In this document: positions 10,092 to 18,823 of the stretch, in pieces | How positions within the stretch are numbered: position 1 is the stretch's first letter | Layout of the letters: every line of letters starts with the position of its first letter | DNA from: an uncultured Sphaerochaeta sp. | Lineage (GTDB): Bacteria; Spirochaetota; Spirochaetia; Sphaerochaetales; Sphaerochaetaceae | DNA: 64,000 nucleotides | NCBI RefSeq assembly: GCF_963677075.1 | Contig: NZ_OY781873.1 | Coordinates: forward strand, 1,947,715 to 2,011,714 | Reading direction: 5' to 3' | Notes under the pieces: generated by a model | What the model was told of the DNA's origin: nothing | What the model saw: only the letters and a program-made list of their open reading frames with translations | The model's database searches: none | Made by a program: the position numbers and the translations under genes

Positions 10092-10192
10092 TGCATAAAT
10101 ATTCGTCAATATCGTTATATATGCAATTAAAATCGAATATATCCAGAAATATACTGCATTAATATTCATCAATACTAATTCGAAAATATTCG
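10092..10192 (-). promoter_or_regulatory. Cluster of ArgR (ARG-box-like) operators upstream of argG
   Basis: Four 14-base elements resemble the ArgR half-site consensus TGAAT-N4-ATTCA: TGCATAAATATTCG (10092-10105), a weaker one at 10122-10135, TGCATTAATATTCA (10155-10168, one mismatch), and TTCGAAAATATTCG (10179-10192). Centres are about 30, 33 and 24 bases apart. They fill the argG/ABC-exporter divergent region. Arginine-dependent repression is inferred; no argR gene is in the window. Confidence 0.68.
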
Positions 10193-10247
10193 AAATAGTT
10201 ATTGCCAAATCATATTTTCCACTCTATACTGCAGTGGAGGTAGACAA

Positions 10248-10982
10248 ATGCTGATATGTGATCAACTAACCAAGCGATATGGTAATCAACCAAGGAATGC
10301 AGTCGATACACTGAATCTCTCCATTGCACCTGGACAGATATTCGGGTTCCTTGGTCCCAACGGGGCTGGGAAAAGCACCACCATCAAGATGCTTACTGGT
10401 TTGCTCAAACCAGACTCCGGATCCATCAGTTTTATGGGATACTCCCTTCATTCTGATCCTCTCAGCTACAAGCGATTGATCGGATATGTACCTGATGAAC
10501 CGCTTTTTTATGAGAGAATGAGTGGGTATGAGCATCTCTCCTTCATTGCAGATCTCTATGGGGTTGGCAGTGCAGAACGTAAGCAACGGATTGATGAGCT
10601 TGGGGAGCGTTTGTTGCTCTCGCATGCTTTGAAGGATGAAATCTCTTCCTATAGCCATGGGATGAAACAGAAGCTTTCTATCATATCAGCCCTGTTGCCT
10701 TCACCTAAGTTGCTTATCTTGGATGAACCCATGGTTGGATTGGATCCAAAAGCAGCCTTCATCCTTAAAACGCTCCTGGGTGAGTTTGCTGAATCAGGGA
10801 ATACGGTATTCTTTTCCACCCATGTATTGGAAGTTGCCCAGCAACTTTGTAGTAGCCTAGGGATCATCAAGGAGGGAAGGTTGTTGTACAACGGAACCTT
10901 CAAGGATCTGCAATCACGTGAGATGGAGCTTGATGCATCATTGGAAGCACTGTTCCTAGAATTGACCGAGAGCGGAGAGTAG
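10248..10982 (+). CDS. ABC exporter ATP-binding protein
   Basis: Cytoplasmic ATPase of an ABC-2-type exporter, 244 residues. Walker A is GPNGAGKST near residue 38, the Q-loop region is GYVPDEP, the signature is SYSHGMKQKLS, and Walker B is LLILDEPMVGLD. An FSTHVLEVAQQL segment holds the switch His. The ATG at 10248 has GGAGG eight bases upstream. It is followed after four bases by its permease. Substrate is not predictable; the CcmA/YhaQ-like sequence suggests drug, lantibiotic or lipid export. Confidence 0.93.
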   Translation: MLICDQLTKRYGNQPRNAVDTLNLSIAPGQIFGFLGPNGAGKSTTIKMLTGLLKPDSGSISFMGYSLHSDPLSYKRLIGYVPDEPLFYERMSGYEHLSFIADLYGVGSAERKQRIDELGERLLLSHALKDEISSYSHGMKQKLSIISALLPSPKLLILDEPMVGLDPKAAFILKTLLGEFAESGNTVFFSTHVLEVAQQLCSSLGIIKEGRLLYNGTFKDLQSREMELDASLEALFLELTESGE

Positions 10983-10986
10983 GGCC

Positions 10987-12633
10987 ATGAACATGCGCGT
11001 AGTTTTGCTGCTGGTTCGTGCCTTCTTCTCGGGAACCAAACCGCTCAAGGATTTCTTTGAGCGGATCAGTGCCTCCCGTTCCCGTATCGTGAGTATACTG
11101 GCCAGTTTCTTGATAGTCATTGTTTTTATCTACCTTGGTGTCATCCTGGGGGTGAATTACTATAGTTATCAAACCCTTGGTTTGCTCCTCGGTTATCCCT
11201 ATCTTGGCCTTATCTTTGCCGCACTGTTAGGGTTTGCATTCCAATTGTTTTATAGTCTAGCCAGTGGAACCAGCCTGCTTTACGGAGCAAAGGATATTTT
11301 ATTGGTTGGTTCATTGGCAGTACGGCATAGTGAGTTGGGTGCAAGCAGACTGCTGATCGCTTATTTTCTGCAAGCTCCGATGTATTGGTTTGTTACGTTT
11401 CCTTCCCTTATTGTTGGCCTCTGGATTGAAGGCTTCTCTCTTGTCTACCTTCTTGGCGGATTGCTCTTTCTCTTGATTGGGCCACTGTTTGCCCTCTCGT
11501 TTTCTGTAGTAATTTCCATGGTGCTGGTCAGGCTTACCAAGGGAAAGAACCATAAAATGGCAGAGGAGTTGGTAAGTGCAATTTCCTTGGTGCTGTTGAT
11601 CCTCATGTTGACGGTCTCGCTTACCAGAAATATGACCGATAACGACTCGTTGCTTTCGTTCAATTATGAAGCGATGTTGCAGGTATATGCTCCAATCATT
11701 GAGAAAATCTTGGGTCTGTTTCCCTTTTTCCGTATGCAGGCACAGGTGGTTACCTCCCTTGTAAGTCAGCTTATTTTCCTTGCCTCAGGAGTGCTTCTCT
11801 TTATTGGCTTGGTTTTGTTGGTAGGAAATACCTATGCTGCAAATCTCTCCTATGTACTCAGCAATCAATCAAGGGCAAGGACAAGAAAAGTCAAGCATAC
11901 CTTGCGCTCTGCAAGTCCCCAGCGAGCGCTGATGAAACGTGAATTGCTCATTATCCGTTCTGAGAGTATGTTTGTGTTTGAAATAGTGGGTGAATTAGGT
12001 ATTCCTGTTTTACTTCTCGTGCTCTACAGTTTCATGGGGATTCTGGATGAACTTGCTGAAGTTGCTTCCCAGCTTATTGAGACCGGAGTATTCCTTCAAC
12101 TGGTGTATTTATTGTTGCTCTTGTTCGCCAATCTCAGCATGATCAGTTCAACCAGTGTTTCCCGGCAGGGAAAGCGTTTTGGCCTCGATAAGCAGTATCC
12201 TCTTGGTGCTGGTACGTATGTTCAAGCGAAGCTGTTGTTCCATCTGGTGCTTGTATTCATTCCCCACACACTCTATCTGACGGCGGCTCTCTTGCTGCTC
12301 TCCCTGCCTCTTGCGCACATCCTTTGGATGATTCCTTTGTCATTGCTTTGCATTGGCATGATTGCATGCCTACAACTTGCAATCGATTACCATCATCCAA
12401 GGCTCGACTGGAAGGTAAGCCAGCAGGCAATGAAAAGCAACCTGAATGGGCTCTTCGGTATGCTTGCAGCTTTCATATCCTTGGCACTCTTTGCCTTGGT
12501 ATTGTTGTTGCCAATGCTTATCGGTCTGAGTATGGTGCTTTCCGTGTTGCTGTTGTTTGGTTTGACCGGCCTTGGATTTTCCCTTTCCTATCGTTTGGCA
12601 CTAAATCAGGCCCGTATATTGCTTTCCAAGTAA
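10987..12633 (+). CDS. ABC exporter membrane (permease) protein
   Basis: Large polytopic membrane protein of 548 residues with about 12 hydrophobic segments, partner of the preceding ATPase. Hydrophobic blocks fall in two groups separated by a basic cytosolic loop (SNQSRARTRKVKH, near residues 292-305) that may contact the ATPase. It looks like the putative ABC exporter families with a fused permease pair; no specific substrate motif is seen. The ATG at 10987 is preceded by GGAGAGTAGG; a second ATG follows two codons later. The final 28 bases overlap the convergent HAD gene. Confidence 0.82.
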   Translation: MNMRVVLLLVRAFFSGTKPLKDFFERISASRSRIVSILASFLIVIVFIYLGVILGVNYYSYQTLGLLLGYPYLGLIFAALLGFAFQLFYSLASGTSLLYGAKDILLVGSLAVRHSELGASRLLIAYFLQAPMYWFVTFPSLIVGLWIEGFSLVYLLGGLLFLLIGPLFALSFSVVISMVLVRLTKGKNHKMAEELVSAISLVLLILMLTVSLTRNMTDNDSLLSFNYEAMLQVYAPIIEKILGLFPFFRMQAQVVTSLVSQLIFLASGVLLFIGLVLLVGNTYAANLSYVLSNQSRARTRKVKHTLRSASPQRALMKRELLIIRSESMFVFEIVGELGIPVLLLVLYSFMGILDELAEVASQLIETGVFLQLVYLLLLLFANLSMISSTSVSRQGKRFGLDKQYPLGAGTYVQAKLLFHLVLVFIPHTLYLTAALLLLSLPLAHILWMIPLSLLCIGMIACLQLAIDYHHPRLDWKVSQQAMKSNLNGLFGMLAAFISLALFALVLLLPMLIGLSMVLSVLLLFGLTGLGFSLSYRLALNQARILLSK

Positions 12634-13286
12634 TCGATGGAGTGCAATACTGCAGACTCCAGGGAAGGGAAGGTGTCATAGGGGTACTGCCGGTTCTGTC
12701 TGTTCCAGGCAACAATCATCCCATGGTCTGCTGCCTCAAGCATGGGTATATCGGTGGGGCCATCACCGATGGCGATAATGGTCTTATAGTCTGCTCTGAG
12801 TGAGTCTACTGCCAGAGCTTTGTCGCCCGGGCCTGCAATATCGACCAACAAGTGGAAGTCGCCTTCTTCGTTTCTGACGAGTCTTTTCCCACGGATGAAC
12901 GAGAACGAGTCTTCAACTCCGAGCTTCTGGAGAAAGGCCCTTGCAATATTTTCCGTACCGCAGGTAAGAATACCCAGGTCACTGATGTGGGAAAGTCTGA
13001 GAAGAGCATCTTTTTCCCTCTTGCCAATGGAAGAGAGAAGGATGTCTGCTACTTCATGGATCATGGCTGAGGTTGCTCGCTTAACCAGCTTTTCATAGCG
13101 TTGGTGGAAAGATGTATCGTCAAACACTCCCTTCTGGTCTTGTTTGATGAAGTGCTTACCCCGTTTCTTGAACAGGGCCCCTCTCTCCTTCGCCGCAGAA
13201 AGAATCAGCAGTTGTTCGCTGTCATAGGTGTTGATCGGGTAGAGTGTACCGTCAAAGTCAAAGATGGTTAGGCTTTTCTCTCTCAT
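12606..13286 (-). CDS. HAD-family phosphatase, SerB-like
   Basis: A 226-residue HAD hydrolase with complete motifs: I, IFDFDGTLYP; II, ILTCGTENIA; III, a Lys near KALAVD; IV, IAIGDGPTDIPML. The cap sits between motifs I and II as in phosphoserine phosphatases. Substrate unknown. The ATG at 13286 gives a normal N-terminus but has no clear Shine-Dalgarno; a TTG at 13310 is the alternative. Its 3' end overlaps the ABC permease by 28 bases. Upstream lies the hflKC terminator, so it is transcribed separately from hflC. Confidence 0.82.
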   Translation of the reverse strand: MREKSLTIFDFDGTLYPINTYDSEQLLILSAAKERGALFKKRGKHFIKQDQKGVFDDTSFHQRYEKLVKRATSAMIHEVADILLSSIGKREKDALLRLSHISDLGILTCGTENIARAFLQKLGVEDSFSFIRGKRLVRNEEGDFHLLVDIAGPGDKALAVDSLRADYKTIIAIGDGPTDIPMLEAADHGMIVAWNRQNRQYPYDTFPSLESAVLHSIDYLESNIRA

Positions 13287-13308
13287 GCGAGGAGTGTAGC
13301 AGGAAGGC

Positions 13309-13340
13309 AAAAAAAGAGGAAGGGAACAAATCCCTTCCTC
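13309..13340 (-). terminator. Intrinsic terminator after hflKC
   Basis: A perfect 10-bp stem (GAGGAAGGGA at 13316-13325, TCCCTTCCTC at 13331-13340) with a 5-base loop is followed on the minus strand by seven T. Confidence 0.9.
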
Positions 13341-13362
13341 CTGTTAAATGCCAGTAGCCAAT

Positions 13363-14364
13363 TTACTCTTGGGCATCTCTACCATAAATCATGTCAAAGT
13401 ACTGCATGTCAGTGCTGAGGATCTTGTCCAGACCAGGCACTGTCTTGCGGTATGACTCCAAGGTTCTCCATAATTCAAAGAACTCGGGATCTACTTCGTA
13501 GGATTCTGCATAGACCTTTGCAGCCTCAGCATCAGCAATACCCTTGATCTTCTCACTCTCGGCATAGGCTTCTGAGAGAATCTGTTTCTCTTCTCCCTCA
13601 GTCTTTCCTTGCCACTGTGCGAGTTGTCCACGACCATAGGAGCGGTATGCCTCAGCAATCTGATTACGTTCCTTGATCATCCTCTGATATACGCTCTCAG
13701 TGAGATCGTCACTGTAGCGAATCTGGCGGATGACGATGTCAATCAGTTCAATGCCGAATTCATCGGTAAACTGTTTTGCCTGATCAAACATCATATTGCT
13801 CAAGCCATCACGACCGATACTGATTGTCTCCTGCTTGGCAACGGTTGCCGTAAGGTTCCGCAGTCTCTCGGCATCTTCGACACTCTCTACATTTTGTACC
13901 TGCTCTTCAACCTCGATGACATTGATCTCATTGCTGTTCCTTACCGCCTCATTAAGATAGTTCTCACTGATGATGGTTCGAATGGAAGAATCAAGGACAT
14001 CGTTCAGCCTGAAGATACCATTGTTGAGGGTATTAACTGTCTCATAGTACTTGGCTGGATCTGCAATTCTCCATCTGGCTGTGGTATCAACCCAGATGAA
14101 CTGGTTTTCCTTGGTTGGGATCCTCTGCGCAGCCCCATCCCATGAGAGTATTTTCTTGGGATAAATTACTACGTTGTCTACCAGCGGCATCTTGAACTTA
14201 AGTCCAGCTGTCTGTGCTGTATCGACAATCTTGCCGAATCGGGTGATTACCGACTGTTGGCCTTCTGAGAGGATGTAGAAAGGTCCAAGCAAGATGAAGA
14301 TGGCAATGAAGACAACGAGGACTACCAGGGTGGTAACTAGTTTCTTATTGGTGTTTGTACTCAT
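13363..14364 (-). CDS. hflC: HflC, SPFH-domain regulator of FtsH
   Basis: Membrane-anchored SPFH/prohibitin protein of 333 residues that pairs with HflK in the large complex around FtsH. One N-terminal membrane helix (residues about 8-30) is followed by SEGQQSVITRFGKI, the SPFH core, and a coiled-coil-rich C-terminal half (GRGQLAQWQGKTEGEEKQILSEAYAESEKIKG). The start overlaps the HflK stop by four bases (ATGA), marking a tight two-gene operon. ftsH itself is not in the window. Confidence 0.95.
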   Translation of the reverse strand: MSTNTNKKLVTTLVVLVVFIAIFILLGPFYILSEGQQSVITRFGKIVDTAQTAGLKFKMPLVDNVVIYPKKILSWDGAAQRIPTKENQFIWVDTTARWRIADPAKYYETVNTLNNGIFRLNDVLDSSIRTIISENYLNEAVRNSNEINVIEVEEQVQNVESVEDAERLRNLTATVAKQETISIGRDGLSNMMFDQAKQFTDEFGIELIDIVIRQIRYSDDLTESVYQRMIKERNQIAEAYRSYGRGQLAQWQGKTEGEEKQILSEAYAESEKIKGIADAEAAKVYAESYEVDPEFFELWRTLESYRKTVPGLDKILSTDMQYFDMIYGRDAQE

Positions 14365-15344
14365 TTTGTACCCCCTTCAATCATCTGCACCGGAAGGAAG
14401 TTGCTCAGGTTCTTGTCGACCAGGGTAACCGATCCACTTTCGGTGGGATTGATGACTGCCTCCATTGTCTCAATGTACAATCGAGTTCGAGTAATGGTCT
14501 GTGACTGTTCATAGACCTCTCGGACGCTGTTGAATCGTGCCACGTCACCTTCGGCTTGGTTGACACGTTCAGCTGCATATCCTTGTGCTTGCTGGATGAG
14601 CTTGTTTGCCTCACCTCGGGCTGAAGGAATAACCTTGTTGTAGTTCTGTTTTCCTTCGTTGATCAAGCGGTTCATATCCTGGATTGCCTTGTTGACATCC
14701 TCAAAAGCATCCTGGACTTCTCCGACCGGTGGTACGATGTTCTGTAGCTTGACGGTAACAACACGGACTCCCAATTCATAGGCATCAAAGATTTTCTGCA
14801 TATTGTTCTGTGCTTCGATCTCGATTCGGGTACGTTCACTGGTCATGACAGAGAGGATGGGAAGATCTCCCACCAGCTTGTTCATGACACTCTGGCTGAT
14901 ATCTCGCAGTGTTGTTTCCCTGGACTCAACCTTGAACATCCAGTTCACAGGGTTTTCAATTTTGTATTGAATGATCCACTGTACATCGATGATGTTCAGG
15001 TCACCCGTCAGCATGAGTGATTCAGTGGTGTAGTCGCTGTTTCCAAATAGTGGGGAAGTAGAACTGTTTGAGCGATATCCAAATGTCATCGTCTGAACGA
15101 CTTGAGTTGGGACATTGTAACTGGTCTCGATTCCTAGTGGGATCTTGGTCTGCAATCCAGGGCCTACTGTTCGGTTGTATTTTCCTAAGCGCAGGACAAC
15201 CGCTTGTTCGGTTTGGTCGACAACAAAGAAACTGCTAAGAACCAGCATGATGAGGACGACGGCGACAATAATCCAGATCACCAGCTTGGGGCTGATGTTC
15301 TTTACTTTGCGCGCAGGCCTCGGTGGTTGCTGCATGGTATCCAT
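14361..15344 (-). CDS. hflK: HflK, SPFH-domain regulator of FtsH
   Basis: Partner of HflC, 327 residues. A short proline- and arginine-rich cytosolic N-terminus (PPRPARKVK) precedes one membrane helix (about residues 20-43) and VVDQTEQAVVLRLGKYN, the start of the SPFH domain. VQDAFEDVNKAIQDMNRLINEGKQ and the Ala/Gln/Glu-rich helix after it form the coiled coil. The ATG at 15344 is chosen for AGGAG six bases upstream. It is the first gene of the pair and has a recognisable promoter with a palindrome at the predicted transcript start. Confidence 0.95.
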   Translation of the reverse strand: MDTMQQPPRPARKVKNISPKLVIWIIVAVVLIMLVLSSFFVVDQTEQAVVLRLGKYNRTVGPGLQTKIPLGIETSYNVPTQVVQTMTFGYRSNSSTSPLFGNSDYTTESLMLTGDLNIIDVQWIIQYKIENPVNWMFKVESRETTLRDISQSVMNKLVGDLPILSVMTSERTRIEIEAQNNMQKIFDAYELGVRVVTVKLQNIVPPVGEVQDAFEDVNKAIQDMNRLINEGKQNYNKVIPSARGEANKLIQQAQGYAAERVNQAEGDVARFNSVREVYEQSQTITRTRLYIETMEAVINPTESGSVTLVDKNLSNFLPVQMIEGGTK

Positions 15345-15358
15345 GATAACTCCTCTTT

Positions 15359-15408
15359 GTACCAATATGGTACTCTTTCAATGTACTTAGCTCTCGGGGA
15401 CTCGTCAA
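15359..15408 (-). promoter_or_regulatory. hflK promoter with 15-bp palindrome
   Basis: On the minus strand TTGACG (15403-15408) and TACATT (15380-15385) are 17 bases apart. A perfect palindrome, GTACCA-ATA-TGGTAC at 15359-15373, covers about +1 to +15, a position suited to a repressor. It closely resembles a palindrome at the aldehyde dehydrogenase promoter (61327-61341). Confidence 0.6.
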
Positions 15409-15442
15409 GGATGTAATAACGCCAACATTGATTCGTTTGGCA

Positions 15443-15471
15443 TTGAAATAAAATTCGGTGCGTTCTATTAT
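15443..15471 (+). promoter_or_regulatory. metG promoter, predicted leaderless start
   Basis: TTGAAA (15443-15448) and TATTAT (15466-15471) have ideal 17-base spacing. The metG ATG begins at 15479, eight bases after the -10 element, so transcription should start at or within a base or two of the A of ATG. Confidence 0.7.
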
Positions 15472-15478
15472 ATCCCTT

Positions 15479-17692
15479 ATGAAAAAGAGACTAGTAACTT
15501 CTGCGCTCCCGTATGTGAACAATATTCCGCATTTAGGTAACCTTACCCAGGTCCTGAGTGCTGATGTTTTTGCCCGTTTCTGTCGATTGAAAGGGTATGA
15601 GACACTCTATATATGTGGTACTGATGAATATGGTACGGCAACTGAGACACGTGCTCTCAAGGAGGGTGTGAGCCCGAGGGAGTTGTGTGACCACTATCAT
15701 GCCATACACCGTGACATCTATGCGTGGTTCAATATTGATTTTGATTATTTCGGAAGGACAAGTACAGAGGCCCAGACTGAAATTGTCCAGGATATCTTCA
15801 AGCGGATGGACAAGGCTGGGTATGTCAGTGAGCATGAGTTGGAGCAACTCTACTGCCCAAAGTGCGAGCGATTCCTTGCAGACCGTTTTGTTGAGGGAAC
15901 CTGTCCCCACTGCCATTCAGAGGGTGCAAGAGGAGACCAGTGCGACAGTTGCCAGACCCTGCTTGATCCCATTGATTTGATCGAACCTCACTGTGGTGTC
16001 TGTGGTACCACCCCGATCGTCAAGAAGACTAAACACCTCTACATCAACCTACCAAAAGCTCTTCCTATGCTGGAAGCTTGGATGGAGAAGACCAGTAAGG
16101 ATGGTTTCTGGGCAAATAATGCCATACAGGTGACCAAGTCCTGGATTCGCGATGGTCTGAAAGAACGCTGTATTACCCGCGACCTGAAGTGGGGGATTCC
16201 TGTCCCCAAACCGGGATATGAAGGCAAGGTGTTCTATGTCTGGTTTGATGCTCCCATCGGGTATGTCTCCATATCAGCCAATGCTACCAAGGATTGGAAG
16301 AAGTGGTGGTTCGATGCGGACAATACCGAGCTATTCCAGTTCATCGGGAAGGACAATATTCCTTTTCATACCGTCATTTTTCCTTCCTGCCAGCTGGCAA
16401 GTGGGATGGATTGGACCATGCTCCATCATATGAGCAGTACTGAATACCTTAATTATGAGGGTGGAAAGTTCAGCAAGAGTCTTGGGATTGGCATATTTGG
16501 GAACGATGTCCAGGATACGGGAATCCCTGCTGATGTGTGGCGGTTCTACATGTTCTACAACCGACCGGAGAAAAGTGATGTTACCTTCACCTGGGCTGAT
16601 TTCCAGGAGAAAGTCAATGGGGAGCTCATCGGCAACCTTTCCAACCTGGTCAACCGGACCCTGACATTTGTGAAACGGTTCTATGAAGACGGAGATCTTT
16701 TCTCAGCGCCCATCGATACTGAGTTGCATGCCCAGATTGTAGAACGTGAGAAAAAAATCGATTCATTCATGGAGCGTGCTGAGGAGCGTGATGCACTCAG
16801 GCAGATCATCAGCCTCTCCTCATTGGGAAATAAGGCATTCCAGGATGGCGAACCTTGGAAGATGCGCAAGGAACAACCAGAGAAAGCGATGAGCCTGCTC
16901 AAGACCCTCGTCTATCTGATTCGTGACCTATCGGTGATGGTACAGCCGTTCATGCCGGAGACCTCACTGAAAATGCTTTCCTTCCTTGGTGCCCAGAATA
17001 CCAACTGGAATGATCTTGGCAACTGGGAAGGAATAGAGGGGATTGGCGAGGTTTCCCTGCTCTTCACCAAGCTTGAGGATTCGCTGATTGAGCAGTTGCG
17101 TACTCGGTTCAGCGGCTCCCAGGAAGAGCGAGAACAGAAGAAAACCAAAGAATTGGAGAAAGATATGGATCAGAAAGAGGACCAGGTAAGCCTGGCTGAA
17201 CAGTTTGCGAGTCGAGTGATTCTCAAGGTCGCAAAGATTACCAATGTGGAGAGACACCCTCGTGGTGATAAACTCTATATACTTACCCTTGATGTACAGG
17301 AAGAGGAACCAAGGACTATTGTCAGTTCCATCGTGCCTTATTACAAGGAAGAGGAGTTGCAGGACCAGAACATTGTCCTGGTAAGCAATCTCAAACCGGC
17401 AAATTTCCGTGGAGAGAAAAGCTACGGTATGCTGCTTGCAGCCAGTGATCCCGATGCTGAGGAACACTCCACCTGTGAAGTACTCTTTGCACCCCAGTTT
17501 GAAGTGGGAAGTGTGCTTACCCCAGAGGGATTTTCTCCGGTTGAGGAAAAACTTTCATATGTGAAGGCTGATCACTTCTTCTCCATGCCGATCTATACTG
17601 AGTCTGGTGTGGTGAAGATTGATGGGAAGCCGATTGGAAAAGACGGGGTAGCCCTTACTGCAAAAAAATACTTGAATGGCCCGGTAGGTTGA
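15479..17692 (+). CDS. metG: Methionyl-tRNA synthetase
   Basis: Charges tRNA-Met; 737 residues. The class I signature is PHLGN near residue 20 and KFSKS lies near residue 337. The connective peptide has four CxxC-type zinc knuckles (CPKC, CPHC, CDSC, CGVC), the two-zinc type. The C-terminus (about residue 570 on) is a fused EMAPII/Trbp111-like tRNA-binding OB domain (SRVILKVAKITNVERHPRGDKL). A Glu/Lys-rich linker joins the two. ATG 15479 is the natural N-terminus (MKKRLVTSALPYVNN), yet no Shine-Dalgarno precedes it, which agrees with the leaderless promoter. Confidence 0.97.
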   Translation: MKKRLVTSALPYVNNIPHLGNLTQVLSADVFARFCRLKGYETLYICGTDEYGTATETRALKEGVSPRELCDHYHAIHRDIYAWFNIDFDYFGRTSTEAQTEIVQDIFKRMDKAGYVSEHELEQLYCPKCERFLADRFVEGTCPHCHSEGARGDQCDSCQTLLDPIDLIEPHCGVCGTTPIVKKTKHLYINLPKALPMLEAWMEKTSKDGFWANNAIQVTKSWIRDGLKERCITRDLKWGIPVPKPGYEGKVFYVWFDAPIGYVSISANATKDWKKWWFDADNTELFQFIGKDNIPFHTVIFPSCQLASGMDWTMLHHMSSTEYLNYEGGKFSKSLGIGIFGNDVQDTGIPADVWRFYMFYNRPEKSDVTFTWADFQEKVNGELIGNLSNLVNRTLTFVKRFYEDGDLFSAPIDTELHAQIVEREKKIDSFMERAEERDALRQIISLSSLGNKAFQDGEPWKMRKEQPEKAMSLLKTLVYLIRDLSVMVQPFMPETSLKMLSFLGAQNTNWNDLGNWEGIEGIGEVSLLFTKLEDSLIEQLRTRFSGSQEEREQKKTKELEKDMDQKEDQVSLAEQFASRVILKVAKITNVERHPRGDKLYILTLDVQEEEPRTIVSSIVPYYKEEELQDQNIVLVSNLKPANFRGEKSYGMLLAASDPDAEEHSTCEVLFAPQFEVGSVLTPEGFSPVEEKLSYVKADHFFSMPIYTESGVVKIDGKPIGKDGVALTAKKYLNGPVG

Positions 17693-17726
17693 CCCTTGCC
17701 AGTAGTCTTCTTATGTAGATGAGGAT

Positions 17727-17750
17727 TTTGGGGGCCAATTGGCCCCCAAA
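17727..17750. terminator. Perfect 24-bp palindrome between metG and FemAB gene
   Basis: Arms TTTGGGGGCC and GGCCCCCAAA flank AATT, forming one continuous perfect palindrome. A weak T-rich tail (ATATGTTTT) follows on the plus strand. Most likely the metG terminator; a protein-binding palindrome is also possible. Confidence 0.55.
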
Positions 17751-17773
17751 TATGTTTTAAAGGGGAGAGAAGC

Positions 17774-18823
17774 ATGAGCATGCATATCCAGAGAATAGCA
17801 ACCAGTGATCTTTCACCGAGCAGTACAGTGTTCCAAAGCAACTACTGGGCTGAGGTGAAACAGCACTCCGGGTGGAAGAGCTATGCATTCTCAGTTGAGA
17901 TGGAGAGCTCAGCTTTTACACTGCTTGTGCTCGTAAAACGGATGGCTCCTTTCTGTTCTCTCGCATACATCCCCTTTGGACCTCCTCTTTCCTCTCTGAA
18001 GCTCAGTCAAGTGGGTGTATTCTTGGAGGATTTGGCCAAACAGATACGGAAACTTCTTCCAAAAGGTGTGTTTGCACTCCGCTATGACCTACCATTTGAA
18101 GAGGTGAATGATCAGAATGTCATGACCTTTGAGACAAAAAGGCTCAGGACATTGGAGCAGAGTGTGCAACCTGAAGGTACTGTCAGGATAGACCTCAGGT
18201 GGGGGAATCATGCCGTAACACTGGGGTACCGGGAGAGGGCCAAGCGTGCACTCAGAAAAGCAGACCAAGCTTTCCAGGTGCGGGTGCATGATGGGGACGA
18301 GGCATCCTTTCTTGCTTGGTATGATGTGTATTTGGAAACTGCACGAAGGGATGGGTTCAGTCCTAGGTCAAAAAAATATCTTCGCTCTTTGATGATGCTT
18401 TCCCCTGATGAGAGTATGTTCACCTCTCAGCTTTTGTTGGCTTATGAAGGTAAGAAAATTGTCGGGGGGATCATCGTACTGTTCAGTCCATCTGAAGCAC
18501 TCTATCTTTATGGGGCTTCCTTGCGCTTTGACGGCATTTCCTGTTCCTATATATTGCAGGATTTTGCGATCAGGATGGCTTGTGAGAGAAAGTGTGATGT
18601 CTATGACTTGTATGGAATCCCCGGGCCTAAGGGGAGGGCGAGCCATCTTGCCGGATTGGAGATATTCAAACGCTCATTTGGAGGACAACCGTATTACCGC
18701 TCTCCTTCAACCGATTATCTCTACAATCGGCTAGCCTGGCATTGTTACATGTTCTTTGAAACGATACGGTTTCGCTCAAGAAGGAGTATCAAGAGCCAAG
18801 CAGAAGCCCTACCAAGTTCTTGA
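17774..18823 (+). CDS. FemA/FemB-family peptidyltransferase (GNAT fold)
   Basis: A 349-residue protein of the FemABX family, which adds amino acids from aminoacyl-tRNA to the peptidoglycan stem peptide. Visible features are SNYWAEVKQHSGWKS near the N-terminus, the duplicated GNAT-like cores, YRERAKRALRKADQAFQVRV in the middle, and the C-terminal DLYGIPGPKGRASHLAGLEIFKRSFGGQPYYR. That C-terminal block is diagnostic of the family. The ATG at 17774 has a GGGGAGAG ribosome-binding site. Its 3' end overlaps convergent murD by 35 bases, so two wall-precursor genes share sequence. The amino acid added cannot be inferred. Confidence 0.9.
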   Translation: MSMHIQRIATSDLSPSSTVFQSNYWAEVKQHSGWKSYAFSVEMESSAFTLLVLVKRMAPFCSLAYIPFGPPLSSLKLSQVGVFLEDLAKQIRKLLPKGVFALRYDLPFEEVNDQNVMTFETKRLRTLEQSVQPEGTVRIDLRWGNHAVTLGYRERAKRALRKADQAFQVRVHDGDEASFLAWYDVYLETARRDGFSPRSKKYLRSLMMLSPDESMFTSQLLLAYEGKKIVGGIIVLFSPSEALYLYGASLRFDGISCSYILQDFAIRMACERKCDVYDLYGIPGPKGRASHLAGLEIFKRSFGGQPYYRSPSTDYLYNRLAWHCYMFFETIRFRSRRSIKSQAEALPSS

